Below are positions 50,904-59,733 of a stretch of 64,000 bases of DNA, in pieces. The stretch is from Bacteroidota bacterium (GTDB taxonomy: Bacteria; Bacteroidota; Bacteroidia; AKYH767-A; OLB10). Made by a program: the position numbers and the translations under genes. The DNA is taken from assembly GCA_016699635.1 (NCBI GenBank), contig CP064983.1, positions 2,170,001 through 2,234,000 on the forward strand, read 5' to 3'. Under the pieces are notes generated by a model. It had not been told where the DNA came from. It saw nothing but the letters and a program-made list of their open reading frames with translations, and did no database searches. The stretch's first letter is position 1, and every line of letters begins with the position of its first letter.

Positions 50904-52485
50904 TTACTTCTTCTGATTCAATCCGTCCATAACCTGCTTTGCCTGTTTATCGTCAGGAGCAATTTCAAGTACTTTTTTCCAGTATGATCTGCACTCATCA
51001 GGTTTTTTATCTATCAGATAATAGTAACTACCAAGATATTTATACGACTCAATAAGTCCGGTTTTATATTTATCTGAATTGGCAGTATCTGTTAGAGCTA
51101 CTTCAATGTATTTCTCATAGTAAGGTTTTGCTTTACCTTCTTTAGAGTCGGGGTCGAGTTGCGCATTGGTTTGTGCGCGCCATAAAATACCATTAGGCCA
51201 TGTTGGCAACAGTTCAATAACTTTTGCAAACATGGTATCTGCATGTGTATAGTCTTTGTTAAAATAATATGCTCTTGCAAGGTTAAAATAGTCGGTAGAA
51301 GTTAAGCCTTTACCATTGTTTACTCTTCGCTCGTAGGCATTAACAGCTTCGCTGTATTTTTTAATTTCATATACATACTACCCATGTCCTGAAGAATTTC
51401 TGTCTTGGTAGTGTCAATCTGATATGACTTTTCAAAATTTTCAGCAGCTAATGAGTCATTACCTTCTTTAAGTAATATTTTTCCATTGTATTCATAGTCC
51501 ATTGCAGTGCGTTGGTTTTCTATAGTAGTGTTCATGATTTTTTCCATCAGCATTTTTGCTTTTGGAATATCATTCATCTCAAATGCATTATATGAGGACA
51601 GACGAAGCATACCAATATTCGATGAATCAATTGAAGACAGTTGATTAATTTCCGTTTGTGCATCTGCATAATCACCACTCATAAACAGAAAGGATGCATA
51701 ACGCATTCTTGCCATACTGTTATTCTTACTCAACTCTAAATATTTTCTGTAAGATTGTTTAGCATCTTCCAACTTACGCATTTTAAAATATGTTTCAGCA
51801 AGTTCGCGATATGAGGGTGCAAAATCAGGATTCAGTTTTATGGCTGATTGAAATTCTGCTGCAGCACCTTCATAGTTTGTAGAGCGTTTATACAATACCC
51901 CTTTTTGAACAATAGCTTTTACAGCTTTTTTATCTAAGTCCAATGCACGGTTGTAATTTTCTGCAGCCAATGTGCCATTGTTTTGTTCGGAATAGGCATC
52001 GCCTAAAAGGATGTACAATTCAGCATTTTTTGAATCAACGGCAATGGCATTGTTTAGTAATTTAATTGCGTAGCTAAGGTCTTTATTTTTTGTTCTGATA
52101 AAACTTTCTGCGACTTCGCTTTGCACCAACGATGTTTTAGAGCCTGACATTGTTAATGCTTTATCGAAATCGGCACGTGCTTCACTGTTAAGACCTTTCT
52201 CTAATTTTATTTTTCCTGTCCCTACTAAATTTATTGGATTGCCGGGTTCTGCCTGCAATCCTTTTGAGTAGGCAATAGCAGCAGAATCTAAGTTGTCACT
52301 TTTAAAATAATTTTCGCCATAATAAAACCAATTGGTGCCATTGGCAGGCTCTTTCTGCAATAATGATTTAAACATGTCACCGGAAATTTCATATTGCTCA
52401 TTATCTGTCATTGCAATAGCCTCTTTAAGTGTTTGTGCATGTACAGCCTGTGCGAACATCAGGCTTAAAAAAACTTTTTTTTCAT
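50904..52485 (-). CDS. TPR-repeat periplasmic protein (two frame breaks)
   Basis: About 525 residues with at least eight tetratricopeptide repeats, e.g. NGTNWFYYGENYFKSDNLDS, AELYILLGDAYSEQNNG and PSYRELAETYFKMRKLEDA. The visible frames break at 51357-51362, where one more A restores KKYSEAVNAYERRV. They also break near the start: one more T in 52475-52482 gives a signal sequence MKKKFFLSLMFAQAVHA from the ATG at 52483-52485. Last gene of the exbB-tonB locus, 33 bp after the PstS-like gene. It probably scaffolds a cell-envelope complex; the partners are unknown. Confidence 0.85.
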
Positions 52486-52518
52486 TCTATTAAAATTGGT
52501 AATTATAATTTAGTTCTG

Positions 52519-53468
52519 TCAATTTCCTGTTCTTACAATTCTAACCGGCATCGTAGCTGGCAGCAGTCCTTTTAATCTTACAAGACGCTGCCCCTGATCG
52601 CCTGCAACAAATGATGCAAAGCCGGTGCCAAGTCCGTTTCTTGACTGGCGGTTAATCAAAAATACATCTCTGGTTAACGGATATTGCTTCAATGCTATAT
52701 ATGCCTGATAAGGTTGATAATAATCTGTATATTCTGTTGATGTATCATTTTTAAGTGCAACAACTTTAATCTGATTCAGAAAAGTCATTGCAGTGGAATC
52801 ATTGCTGTCGCTTATCCAACTAACACCAATAATACCAATTGCATTCTTTTTATTAATAACGTAATCCATAACCTCTTTGTTTGAGTTGAGTGCATAACAA
52901 TTGGCAGGAAAATTTCCATTGTGTAAAAATTTTTCTTTCAGAAAACGTACATTACTTGAGCCACTCTTGTCAAACACTACAGCTACTTCACCCAAGTTAT
53001 TTTTATTATTTATAGCGTTCCAGTTATTTGTTTTTCCTGTTATTATGGATTCAAATTGTGATAATGTCAGCAGTGAATCTATGTTTTCTTTATTGATAAT
53101 TAATGCAAGGGCATCAACAGCAATTTTAGTTGAGCGTGCCAGCACTTTATGATCTTTAAAATATTGATGTTGTTCCGGAGTAAGGTCTTTTCCTGCAATA
53201 ATAACTTTCACCGAGTCGTTCATCAGATAATTAATTGCATCTGCTTCTGTCTTATAGCTTATTTCAATTTTAGCATTTTTATAGAGTGACATAAACGTTT
53301 CAGCCTGACTGTTCATGAGAGGCTCGAAACTTTCGTCAGAAACTATTTTTAATTTCCTGATGTGGGCGTATCACTCAAATCGGGTTTAAAGGCATCTCCA
53401 CCACAGGAAACTAATTGCAGCGTAATTGCAGTTGATAGGAGTAGGAGAAAAATATTTTTAACTTTCAT
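52519..53468 (-). CDS. PstS-like substrate-binding lipoprotein (frame broken at 53353-53355)
   Basis: The ATG at 53466-53468 opens a lipoprotein signal (ITLQLVSC). One more A near 53353-53355 joins it to KIVSDESFEPLMNSQAETF and a type II periplasmic-binding fold: VVFDKSGSSNVRFLKEKF is the phosphate/anion-binding loop region of PstS-like proteins, and YPLTRDVFLINRQ is typical too. About 315 residues. In Bacteroidota such genes sit in the TonB-ExbBD locus instead of a pst operon, so the role may not be phosphate uptake. It overlaps the small membrane protein gene by 11 bp. Confidence 0.82.
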
Positions 53469-53670
53469 CAAGTGGTTCTTTTTCTTTTTGACTTGAACGA
53501 TAGCTTCTGTAGCCACGATAAATTGCATACACAATTAATATTCCGCCCAACCATTGTTGTTGTGGCTGATTAATAAAAGTAAGATTATCTGCAAATATCA
53601 AAAAAAAACCCATGACTGCATAACCTGCAATCATGAGTAAATTAAAGTATAGACCAACTTTGCGGATCAC
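53458..53670 (-). CDS. Small two-helix membrane protein
   Basis: 70 residues with two membrane helices (YFNLLMIAGYAVMGFFLIFA and LGGILIVYAIYRGYRSY) and a charged C-terminus. It lies 12 bp after tonB and overlaps the start of the PstS-like gene, so it belongs to the operon. Similar short proteins accompany this locus in Bacteroidota. No function is known. Confidence 0.75.
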   Translation of the reverse strand: MIRKVGLYFNLLMIAGYAVMGFFLIFADNLTFINQPQQQWLGGILIVYAIYRGYRSYRSSQKEKEPLDES

Positions 53671-53682
53671 ACCGACAAAGAG

Positions 53683-54489
53683 TTATTGCAATTTAAAGTT
53701 TACCGGTAGGTTATACTGTACTGCTACGCTCCTTCCATTTTGTTTACCGGGTTTCCAGTCCGGCATAGCACGTACTACACGTAAAGCTTCATCGTCTAAG
53801 CCTGCACCTTTACCGCGAAGTATTTTAGCGTCCTTAACCTTGCCATCTTTATCAACCACGAATGTAACATACACAATACCTTCAATACCATTCTCACGTG
53901 CCATAGCAGGATATTTAATATTGTTCTGAAGATATTTTATCAGTGCAGCTTCGCCTCCTCCGGGGAATTGCGGCATCTCTTCAACGATGGTAAAAATTTT
54001 ACCTTCGCTTGGATCGGCCACAACGGGTTCCGGTGGTAATTCTGTTGCATTTGGATCACCTTCTTGCGTAACAACACCAACATTCGTTTCTGAAAGTTTT
54101 TCTTGTGGTGGTGGTTGCTCTTCCTCAACAGGTTTGTCAACTACTACCGGAGGTGTAAACTTGATAGTTTGAACAACGGGTGGCGGAGGTGGTGGAGGTG
54201 GCGGTGGTGGCTCTGCAGGATCAACCGGTGGTGGCTCAGATAATGTAACTTCAACTTCTTGTTGTGCTACATTTTCTGTGGCTTTATCACCCATCAGCTC
54301 CAGAATTAACGGCATACTGATAAATAAAATTAGTCCTGCGGCTGCAATAATAAATGCTACATTAATGCGCTTGCTATAAAGTTGGCGTATTAAATATGCG
54401 CCATAGCTTTTATTTCTTCCATCAAATACCAACTCATTTCGTTTGGCAAATGTTGGATCGTCCCAGTTATTAAAAAAACTTGTTGCCAT
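53683..54489 (-). CDS. tonB: TonB energy transducer
   Basis: Carries proton-motive energy from ExbB/ExbD to outer-membrane receptors. The 268-residue protein has a cytoplasmic N-terminus (NELVFDGRNKSYGAYLIRQL), one membrane helix (INVAFIIAAAGLILFISMPL) and a periplasmic linker with an uninterrupted run of eleven prolines plus a Glu/Pro-rich part. It ends with a C-terminal TonB domain (MPQFPGGGEAALIKYLQNNI, YPAMARENGIEGIVYV). It follows the second exbD by 2 bp. Confidence 0.95.
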   Translation of the reverse strand: MATSFFNNWDDPTFAKRNELVFDGRNKSYGAYLIRQLYSKRINVAFIIAAAGLILFISMPLILELMGDKATENVAQQEVEVTLSEPPPVDPAEPPPPPPPPPPPVVQTIKFTPPVVVDKPVEEEQPPPQEKLSETNVGVVTQEGDPNATELPPEPVVADPSEGKIFTIVEEMPQFPGGGEAALIKYLQNNIKYPAMARENGIEGIVYVTFVVDKDGKVKDAKILRGKGAGLDDEALRVVRAMPDWKPGKQNGRSVAVQYNLPVNFKLQ

Positions 54490-54491
54490 GA

Positions 54492-55103
54492 TTAGTTCAT
54501 TTTTTGAATTAAATCATATTCATCCTTCATCATATCTACTACTGCATATTTACCCACACTGGCAATGCTCAGTTCGTCAAGTATGTCTATCACATTTCTG
54601 TATTTTGCTTTATCGTCTGTTTTAATCAGAACCATCAATGCGCTTTTTTGTGATTTGGCTTCTACTGCCAATCGCTTATATGTAGAGTCTGCTATCTGAC
54701 GACTTTTCAATTCATCTTCAAGCTTTTTTACTTCTGCATGTGCAACAGCATTTTTGTCTAATAATATTTTGCGAATACCATTATCAGAAAAATCAGATTT
54801 GTTCAGTTGTGTTTCTCCGGGTTTAAATTCACCGAAGTACCAAAACACTCTGTCTTTATCACTCAATAGTACAGTTATTGCATTATTAACTTTCGTTGGC
54901 TCACCATCTTTTAACGGCATATTAATTTCAACCGTTTTTGGTTTGCTGAAAGTGGTAGTAAGCATAAAAAAGGTGAGTAGCAGAAACGCCAGATCCACCA
55001 TAGGTGTCATGTCAATGTGAGTGGAGGCTTTCTTGGCGCGAACCTTACTATGTTTCCCGCCTTTCTCTTTACCACCACCCTGGTCGGTATTTACTTCAGC
55101 CAT
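54492..55103 (-). CDS. exbD: ExbD/TolR-type biopolymer transport protein (second copy)
   Basis: A 203-residue protein: basic N-terminus (HSKVRAKKASTHIDM), then TPMVDLAFLLLTFFMLTTTF, the single membrane helix with the conserved Asp, and a periplasmic domain with an ALMVLIKTDDKAKYRNVIDI end. Together with ExbB it forms the proton channel driving TonB. It starts 6 bp after the repaired stop of the first exbD. Confidence 0.94.
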   Translation of the reverse strand: MAEVNTDQGGGKEKGGKHSKVRAKKASTHIDMTPMVDLAFLLLTFFMLTTTFSKPKTVEINMPLKDGEPTKVNNAITVLLSDKDRVFWYFGEFKPGETQLNKSDFSDNGIRKILLDKNAVAHAEVKKLEDELKSRQIADSTYKRLAVEAKSQKSALMVLIKTDDKAKYRNVIDILDELSIASVGKYAVVDMMKDEYDLIQKMN

Positions 55104-55109
55104 TTTTTC

Positions 55110-55755
55110 TTATTGTTCTACTGGTGTTGCTTGTAAATTTGTTATCAAATTAAAACGGTTGATTTTGTTTTGCTGAAAATTTCAATCACACGTTTAATGT
55201 AAGTATAATCAACCCTGCCGTCACCTTTTATGGCAAACCGCAGTTCATTGCCTGCTTGTTTACGGGCTTCATAAGCTTCATCAGTTATGGCTGCTGTCCA
55301 GCCAAAAACTATCCAGTCGGCAAGTTGATTATTGAGAGTATCTATCGGAATTCCGCCTGTGGCCTTATCCATCTTTTTGCGCTCGGAATCGGGTGCTTCA
55401 AGATAGGCTTTTATTTTTTCGGCAGGCATTCCAAATGTTGACATCAAGGAGAATTTTTTCAGATCCGCTTCTGTAAGCTGGAACTTGTATTTCTCACTGA
55501 TTCTTGTCATCAGGTTTCTGCGCACATTTTGTCCTTCAATATTAAAAACACACTACCAGCTGAATCAATTGTTACCTGCAATGTATTTTCAGGTAAAATT
55601 TTTGTTGAAACAGATGCCGGTGTGTCAACAATGACCGGTTCGTCCGGACGGAATTTGGTAGTTAACATAAAGAATGTAACCAGCAAAAACGCCAGATCCA
55701 CCATGGGTGTCATGTCTAACGATGGACTCTTTTTGGGTATTTTAATTTTTGGCAT
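55110..55755 (-). CDS. exbD: ExbD/TolR-type biopolymer transport protein (first copy; two frame breaks)
   Basis: Starts MPKIKIPKKSPSLDMTPMV, then the helix DLAFLLVTFFMLTTKF with its Asp. The frame breaks at 55544-55548 (one T short on the minus strand), which restores GSVFFNIEGQNVRRNLMT. It breaks again at 55163-55166 (one A short), which restores SKTKINRFNLITNLQATPVEQ; a stop follows at 55110-55112. About 214 residues. The visible fragment without the second repair ends at 55145 with a non-family tail. Partner of the second ExbD in the same channel complex. Confidence 0.92.
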
Positions 55756-55785
55756 TATCTAATGCTGATAATTAATTACGCTAAT

Positions 55786-56589
55786 TTATTTAGTGTTTGC
55801 TGTAAACGATTGAACAATGCTATAGCTTGCCTCATCTATTCCATAAGTTAACGAATCAATCTTATTAGTGAAATAGTTGTACATGATGATTGCTAAAGCT
55901 GACGTTCCTACTCCAAGTGCCGTATTAATCAAGGCCTCAGAAATACCGGTTGCAAGCGCTATGGCATCAGGTGCACCGGCTTGTGCAAGAGCAGCAAACG
56001 CCCTGATCATACCGATAACCGTTCCTAATAGTCCCATCAATGTAGCTACAGATGCTACTGTAGAGATGATAACCAGATTTTTTGAAAGCATTGGTAACTC
56101 TAAAGTTGTGGCTTCATCTAACTCTTTCTGGATAGCTGCTGTTTTGCGCTCTTTATCCAAAGAAGTTTCGCCCTGCATTTTGCGATAAGACTCAATGCCT
56201 GCTTTTACTACATTGGCAATAGAACCTTTTTGTTTGTCGCATTCTGCAATGGCTGTATTTAAATCGCCATTGCTTAGCAAACTTCTTATTTTGCCTACGA
56301 ATGAGTCAACAGATGATTTGCCTTTTGAAGCACCAATAGTCATCATACGCTCAATAGAAATGGTGATTACAATTAATAATAAGCTAATCAGAATAGGCAC
56401 AATTACACCTCCTTTATGAATAATTCCCAGATAATTCTGTGGATGATTATTCGGGTCGTTTTCCATAAAGTTTGCCGGATTACCTAATATATAAGCATAA
56501 ATTAGGATGGCAACCAAGATTGCTGCCGGAATTACTATTGCTGCAAAGATGGATTTGAAACCACCGCCTGAATTGTTAGATGAACTCAT
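55786..56589 (-). CDS. exbB: ExbB/TolQ/MotA-family proton channel protein
   Basis: 267 residues, three membrane helices. The MotA/TolQ/ExbB domain is seen in ISTVASVATLMGLLGTVIGM, IRAFAALAQAGAPDAIALAT and GISEALINTALGVGTSALAI. An extra N-terminal helix (SIFAAIVIPAAILVAILIYA) is usual in Bacteroidota. First gene of the exbB-exbD-exbD-tonB locus, 30 bp before the first exbD. Confidence 0.95.
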   Translation of the reverse strand: MSSSNNSGGGFKSIFAAIVIPAAILVAILIYAYILGNPANFMENDPNNHPQNYLGIIHKGGVIVPILISLLLIVITISIERMMTIGASKGKSSVDSFVGKIRSLLSNGDLNTAIAECDKQKGSIANVVKAGIESYRKMQGETSLDKERKTAAIQKELDEATTLELPMLSKNLVIISTVASVATLMGLLGTVIGMIRAFAALAQAGAPDAIALATGISEALINTALGVGTSALAIIMYNYFTNKIDSLTYGIDEASYSIVQSFTANTK

Positions 56590-56746
56590 GTTCGTTTTTA
56601 ATTTAAGTTTTAAATTTGATTATCTATGTTTAATTATTTGTCAAAATGGAGGGCAAGTATAATGAAAACTTGACAATTTGCCGCTTTATTTTTGAATTCA
56701 TGAATATTACGGTTGGGTGTATTGTTTTTTCAGAAATCATAAAATA

Positions 56747-56929
56747 TTACTTTTCGGGCATAATTATCGCAAGTATGATGTATAACAACACACCTGTTCC
56801 AAATCCAAAAACTGCAATAACAAAAAGCAAGCGAATTAATGTAGGGTCGGCTTCAAAATAATTGGCAATGCCACTGCATACACCAAATAGTTTTTTCTCT
56901 CCTTTAACTAATCGTTTAGATTCGTTCAT
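56747..56929 (-). CDS. PspC-domain small membrane protein
   Basis: 60 residues, all PspC domain: KRLVKGEKKLFGVCSGIANY, FEADPTLIRLLFVIAVFG and a second hydrophobic stretch ending IILAIIMPEK. PspC proteins sense envelope stress in some bacteria; short single-domain forms are common in Bacteroidota with no known role. It lies upstream of exbB in the same direction, 157 bp away, so co-transcription is uncertain. Confidence 0.9.
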   Translation of the reverse strand: MNESKRLVKGEKKLFGVCSGIANYFEADPTLIRLLFVIAVFGFGTGVLLYIILAIIMPEK

Positions 56930-57079
56930 GCTGTTGGTTCAGATAGATAATGGTTGTTATTCTAGCGGTCAAAAATAAATAAATTGTTTAATTTGCAAGT
57001 TCATTTTAATCATCTTTATAAATAACTCCATATTTTTTACATTATTTTTATCTTTTGGCGTTTATTTTAAAATTTCTGT

Positions 57080-57514
57080 ATGAAAGCAATTACATTTATC
57101 TTAGCAGTTGTAATGTTAACTTCAAGTAGCTGTCTTAACCTCAAGATGCCTCAGGTTACCGGAGTAAGTAAATTAAGATTAAGCGATATCACTAAAGACA
57201 CACGAATACAGTTTGATGTAGGCATCCGTAATCCCAATACATTTGGGGTAACTTTAAAATCAATGAAAGCAGAATTGTTTCTTGCCGACAGTTCCATAGC
57301 AGGAATTGGTGTTGACAGAAAGACAAGGTTAGCAGCCAATCAGCAAGTTGATATGCCTTTTTCAGTGCAACCTAAACTTACAGCATTGCCACAATTGGGT
57401 ATTCTGGGAATAACACAACTTTTTAAGAAAGACAATAAAAAAATCAGCCTTAGAGGAGAGTTAAAGGTCAGAAAGTTTATTTTTACCAAAAAGGTTAAGT
57501 TTTCCATTCCATAG
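57080..57514 (+). CDS. LEA type 2-like lipoprotein
   Basis: 144 residues with a lipoprotein signal (VVMLTSSSC). The mature part has FDVGIRNPNTFGVTLKSMKA and GVDRKTRLAANQQVDMPFSV, matching the water-stress/LEA type 2 beta-sandwich domain found in many small bacterial lipoproteins. The precise function is unknown. It lies 13 bp before mnmH on the same strand. Confidence 0.8.
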   Translation: MKAITFILAVVMLTSSSCLNLKMPQVTGVSKLRLSDITKDTRIQFDVGIRNPNTFGVTLKSMKAELFLADSSIAGIGVDRKTRLAANQQVDMPFSVQPKLTALPQLGILGITQLFKKDNKKISLRGELKVRKFIFTKKVKFSIP

Positions 57515-57527
57515 TATCACTCCACCC

Positions 57528-58562
57528 TTGATCTCAGTAATCCCAATTGACCAGTTTGTAATTAATCATGCATCGCATGAAGTATTGCTTGACACACGTA
57601 GTCCTGCAGAGTATGAGCATGCACATTTTCCGGGAGCGGTTTCATTTCCATTAATGACTAATGAGCAACGTGCAGTAATTGGAACCATCTATAAACAGGA
57701 AGGTAAAGATGCTGCTGTTTTGAAGGGCTTTGAGTTGATAGGGCCACAGTTTGCTGAATTTGTTCGTCAGGCAAACACATTAGCTCCCAGTAAAAATGTT
57801 ACGCTATATTGCTGGCGTGGCGGACTGCGTAGTTCGGTTATGGCTTGGGTATTATCCACTGCAGGTTTAAAAGTTACTATTCTTAAAGGTGGTTATAAAG
57901 CATTCCGCCAATGGGTACTTTCTCAGTTTCTAGTAAAAAAACCAATGATTATTGTTGGTGGCAAAACAGGTGCAGGAAAAACAGAAATGTTATATCATTT
58001 ACAAAGCCAAGGTCAATTTGTAATTGATCTTGAAAAATTGGCTCATCATAAAGGGTCGGCTTTTGGTGCATTAGGAATGCCTGCGCAACCTTCAACAGAG
58101 CATTTTGAAAACCAATTGGCATTGCAGTGGCATAAGGCTCCATTAAATCAGTTTACATGGATTGAAAACGAAAGTATTAAAATTGGAAAATGTGCTTTGC
58201 CGATTAATTTTTTTGATCAAATGCGAGAGGCAATATGTTTTGAATTGGATGTTAGTGTAGCTGTTAGAATTGAACGTACTCTTGAAAGTTATGGTAAATT
58301 TAATGTTGATTTATTGTCTGAGAGTACAATGAAGATTTCAAAAAGATTGGGGGGACTAAGGCTTAAAACAGCATTAGAGGCACTTGAACAAAAAGATTTA
58401 AAATTGTGGTGTAGTATAGTTATGGAATATTATGATAAAACCTATCAGCATAGCCATGATAAGCGTGAGAAAAATGAAATTATTAAAGTAGATGCTGAAG
58501 GATTGGATAAGGCAGTGATTGCAAATGAAATGATTAAACTTTCAAAACAAGTTGTGTTATGA
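57528..58562 (+). CDS. mnmH: tRNA 2-selenouridine synthase
   Basis: Replaces the sulfur of 2-thiouridine at the tRNA wobble position with selenium, using selenophosphate. The N-terminal rhodanese domain has VLLDTRSPAEYEHAHFPGA and the catalytic cysteine in LYCWRGGLRSS. The C-terminal half has the P-loop GGKTGAGKTEML. 344 residues. There is no ATG at the family start, so TTG at 57528-57530 is used. It overlaps selD by 4 bp (ATGA), a strong functional link, since SelD supplies selenophosphate. Confidence 0.95.
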   Translation: MISVIPIDQFVINHASHEVLLDTRSPAEYEHAHFPGAVSFPLMTNEQRAVIGTIYKQEGKDAAVLKGFELIGPQFAEFVRQANTLAPSKNVTLYCWRGGLRSSVMAWVLSTAGLKVTILKGGYKAFRQWVLSQFLVKKPMIIVGGKTGAGKTEMLYHLQSQGQFVIDLEKLAHHKGSAFGALGMPAQPSTEHFENQLALQWHKAPLNQFTWIENESIKIGKCALPINFFDQMREAICFELDVSVAVRIERTLESYGKFNVDLLSESTMKISKRLGGLRLKTALEALEQKDLKLWCSIVMEYYDKTYQHSHDKREKNEIIKVDAEGLDKAVIANEMIKLSKQVVL

Positions 58563-59593
58563 GTGAAGTAGTGAAACTCACGCAGTTTAGCCGGCAGGGT
58601 GGATGCGGATGTAAAATAGCACCTGAAAAATTATCTGAGATTATTCATGATAAGGAGTCGGTGGTATTCAAACAATTATTAGTTGGCAATGCCGAATCGG
58701 ACGATGCAGCAGTTTTTGATTTAGGTAATGGTACATCTGTCATTAGTACTGTTGATTTTTTTATGCCTATTGTTGATGACCCTTTTCTTTTTGGCTCCAT
58801 TGCTGCTGCCAATGCAATTAGTGATGTATATGCTATGGGCGGAACACCTGTGATGGCAGTTGCCATTCTTGGTTTCCCAATAAATAAAATACCACTGTCT
58901 GTTGCTAAAGAAATAAAAGCCGGTGCAGAAAAAGTTTGTAATGATTCAGGTATCCCTCTTGCAGGTGGACACAGTGTAGATAGTCTTGAGCCAATGTTTG
59001 GATTGGCCGTTACAGGCATCATACCGACTGAAAATGTTAAACGAAATTCAACAGCAAAAGAGGGTGATTACTTACTGCTCACCAAACCCATAGGTGCAGG
59101 TATCATAACAGCTGCTTTAAAGCGTGGTGTCATTAGCGAAAGTCATCTTGAGCAAGCTATGAAACAAATGACAACAGTAAATACTGTTGGAAAAGAATTA
59201 GGAAGGGTGAAGTGCGTAAATGCCATGACAGACGTTACAGGTTTTGGACTTGCAGGACACCTTAAAGACATGTGCACACCCGGCAACTTATCTGTCGAAG
59301 TTTATTTTGACAAATTACCGGTGATGGATGGCGCAAAAGACTACATTTCAAAATTCATTTACCCTGATATGACAACGAAAGTGTATTCGTCCATTGCTGC
59401 ACAGTGTAGTGAACTCAACTCAGAACAACTTTTTATTTCCTGCGATCCTCAGACCAATGGCGGTTTGCTTGTTGCCGTCAGTCCTGAAGGACTTAATGAA
59501 GTTTTATTAGTTTTTGATAAATACAATATTCCATACAATACTCCTGTAGGCAGGTTTTTGTCACGACAGGAAAAGATGATAAATATATTATAA
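58559..59593 (+). CDS. selD: Selenide, water dikinase (selenophosphate synthase)
   Basis: Makes selenophosphate from selenide and ATP. 344 residues. The glycine-rich active loop is QGGCGCKIAP, with cysteine, not selenocysteine, at the catalytic place. The metal-binding part has ESDDAAVF and VISTVDFFMPIVDDPF; IPLAGGHSVDSLEPMFG and the C-terminal CDPQTNGGLLVA are diagnostic. No selA or selB lies in the window, so in this locus its visible consumer is MnmH. Confidence 0.96.
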   Translation: MSEVVKLTQFSRQGGCGCKIAPEKLSEIIHDKESVVFKQLLVGNAESDDAAVFDLGNGTSVISTVDFFMPIVDDPFLFGSIAAANAISDVYAMGGTPVMAVAILGFPINKIPLSVAKEIKAGAEKVCNDSGIPLAGGHSVDSLEPMFGLAVTGIIPTENVKRNSTAKEGDYLLLTKPIGAGIITAALKRGVISESHLEQAMKQMTTVNTVGKELGRVKCVNAMTDVTGFGLAGHLKDMCTPGNLSVEVYFDKLPVMDGAKDYISKFIYPDMTTKVYSSIAAQCSELNSEQLFISCDPQTNGGLLVAVSPEGLNEVLLVFDKYNIPYNTPVGRFLSRQEKMINIL

Positions 59594-59733
59594 CATGCTG
59601 TATGTTATTGATGATTTAATCGGTACATCACAAAATTTGTCATTTTACTTTTAAGTGATTCATCAATTGAATTGAACCTCAAGTTCCAATTTGTATTATA
59701 TTCGTGGCTGTGATTTTTTAAAGTTTTATTCAA

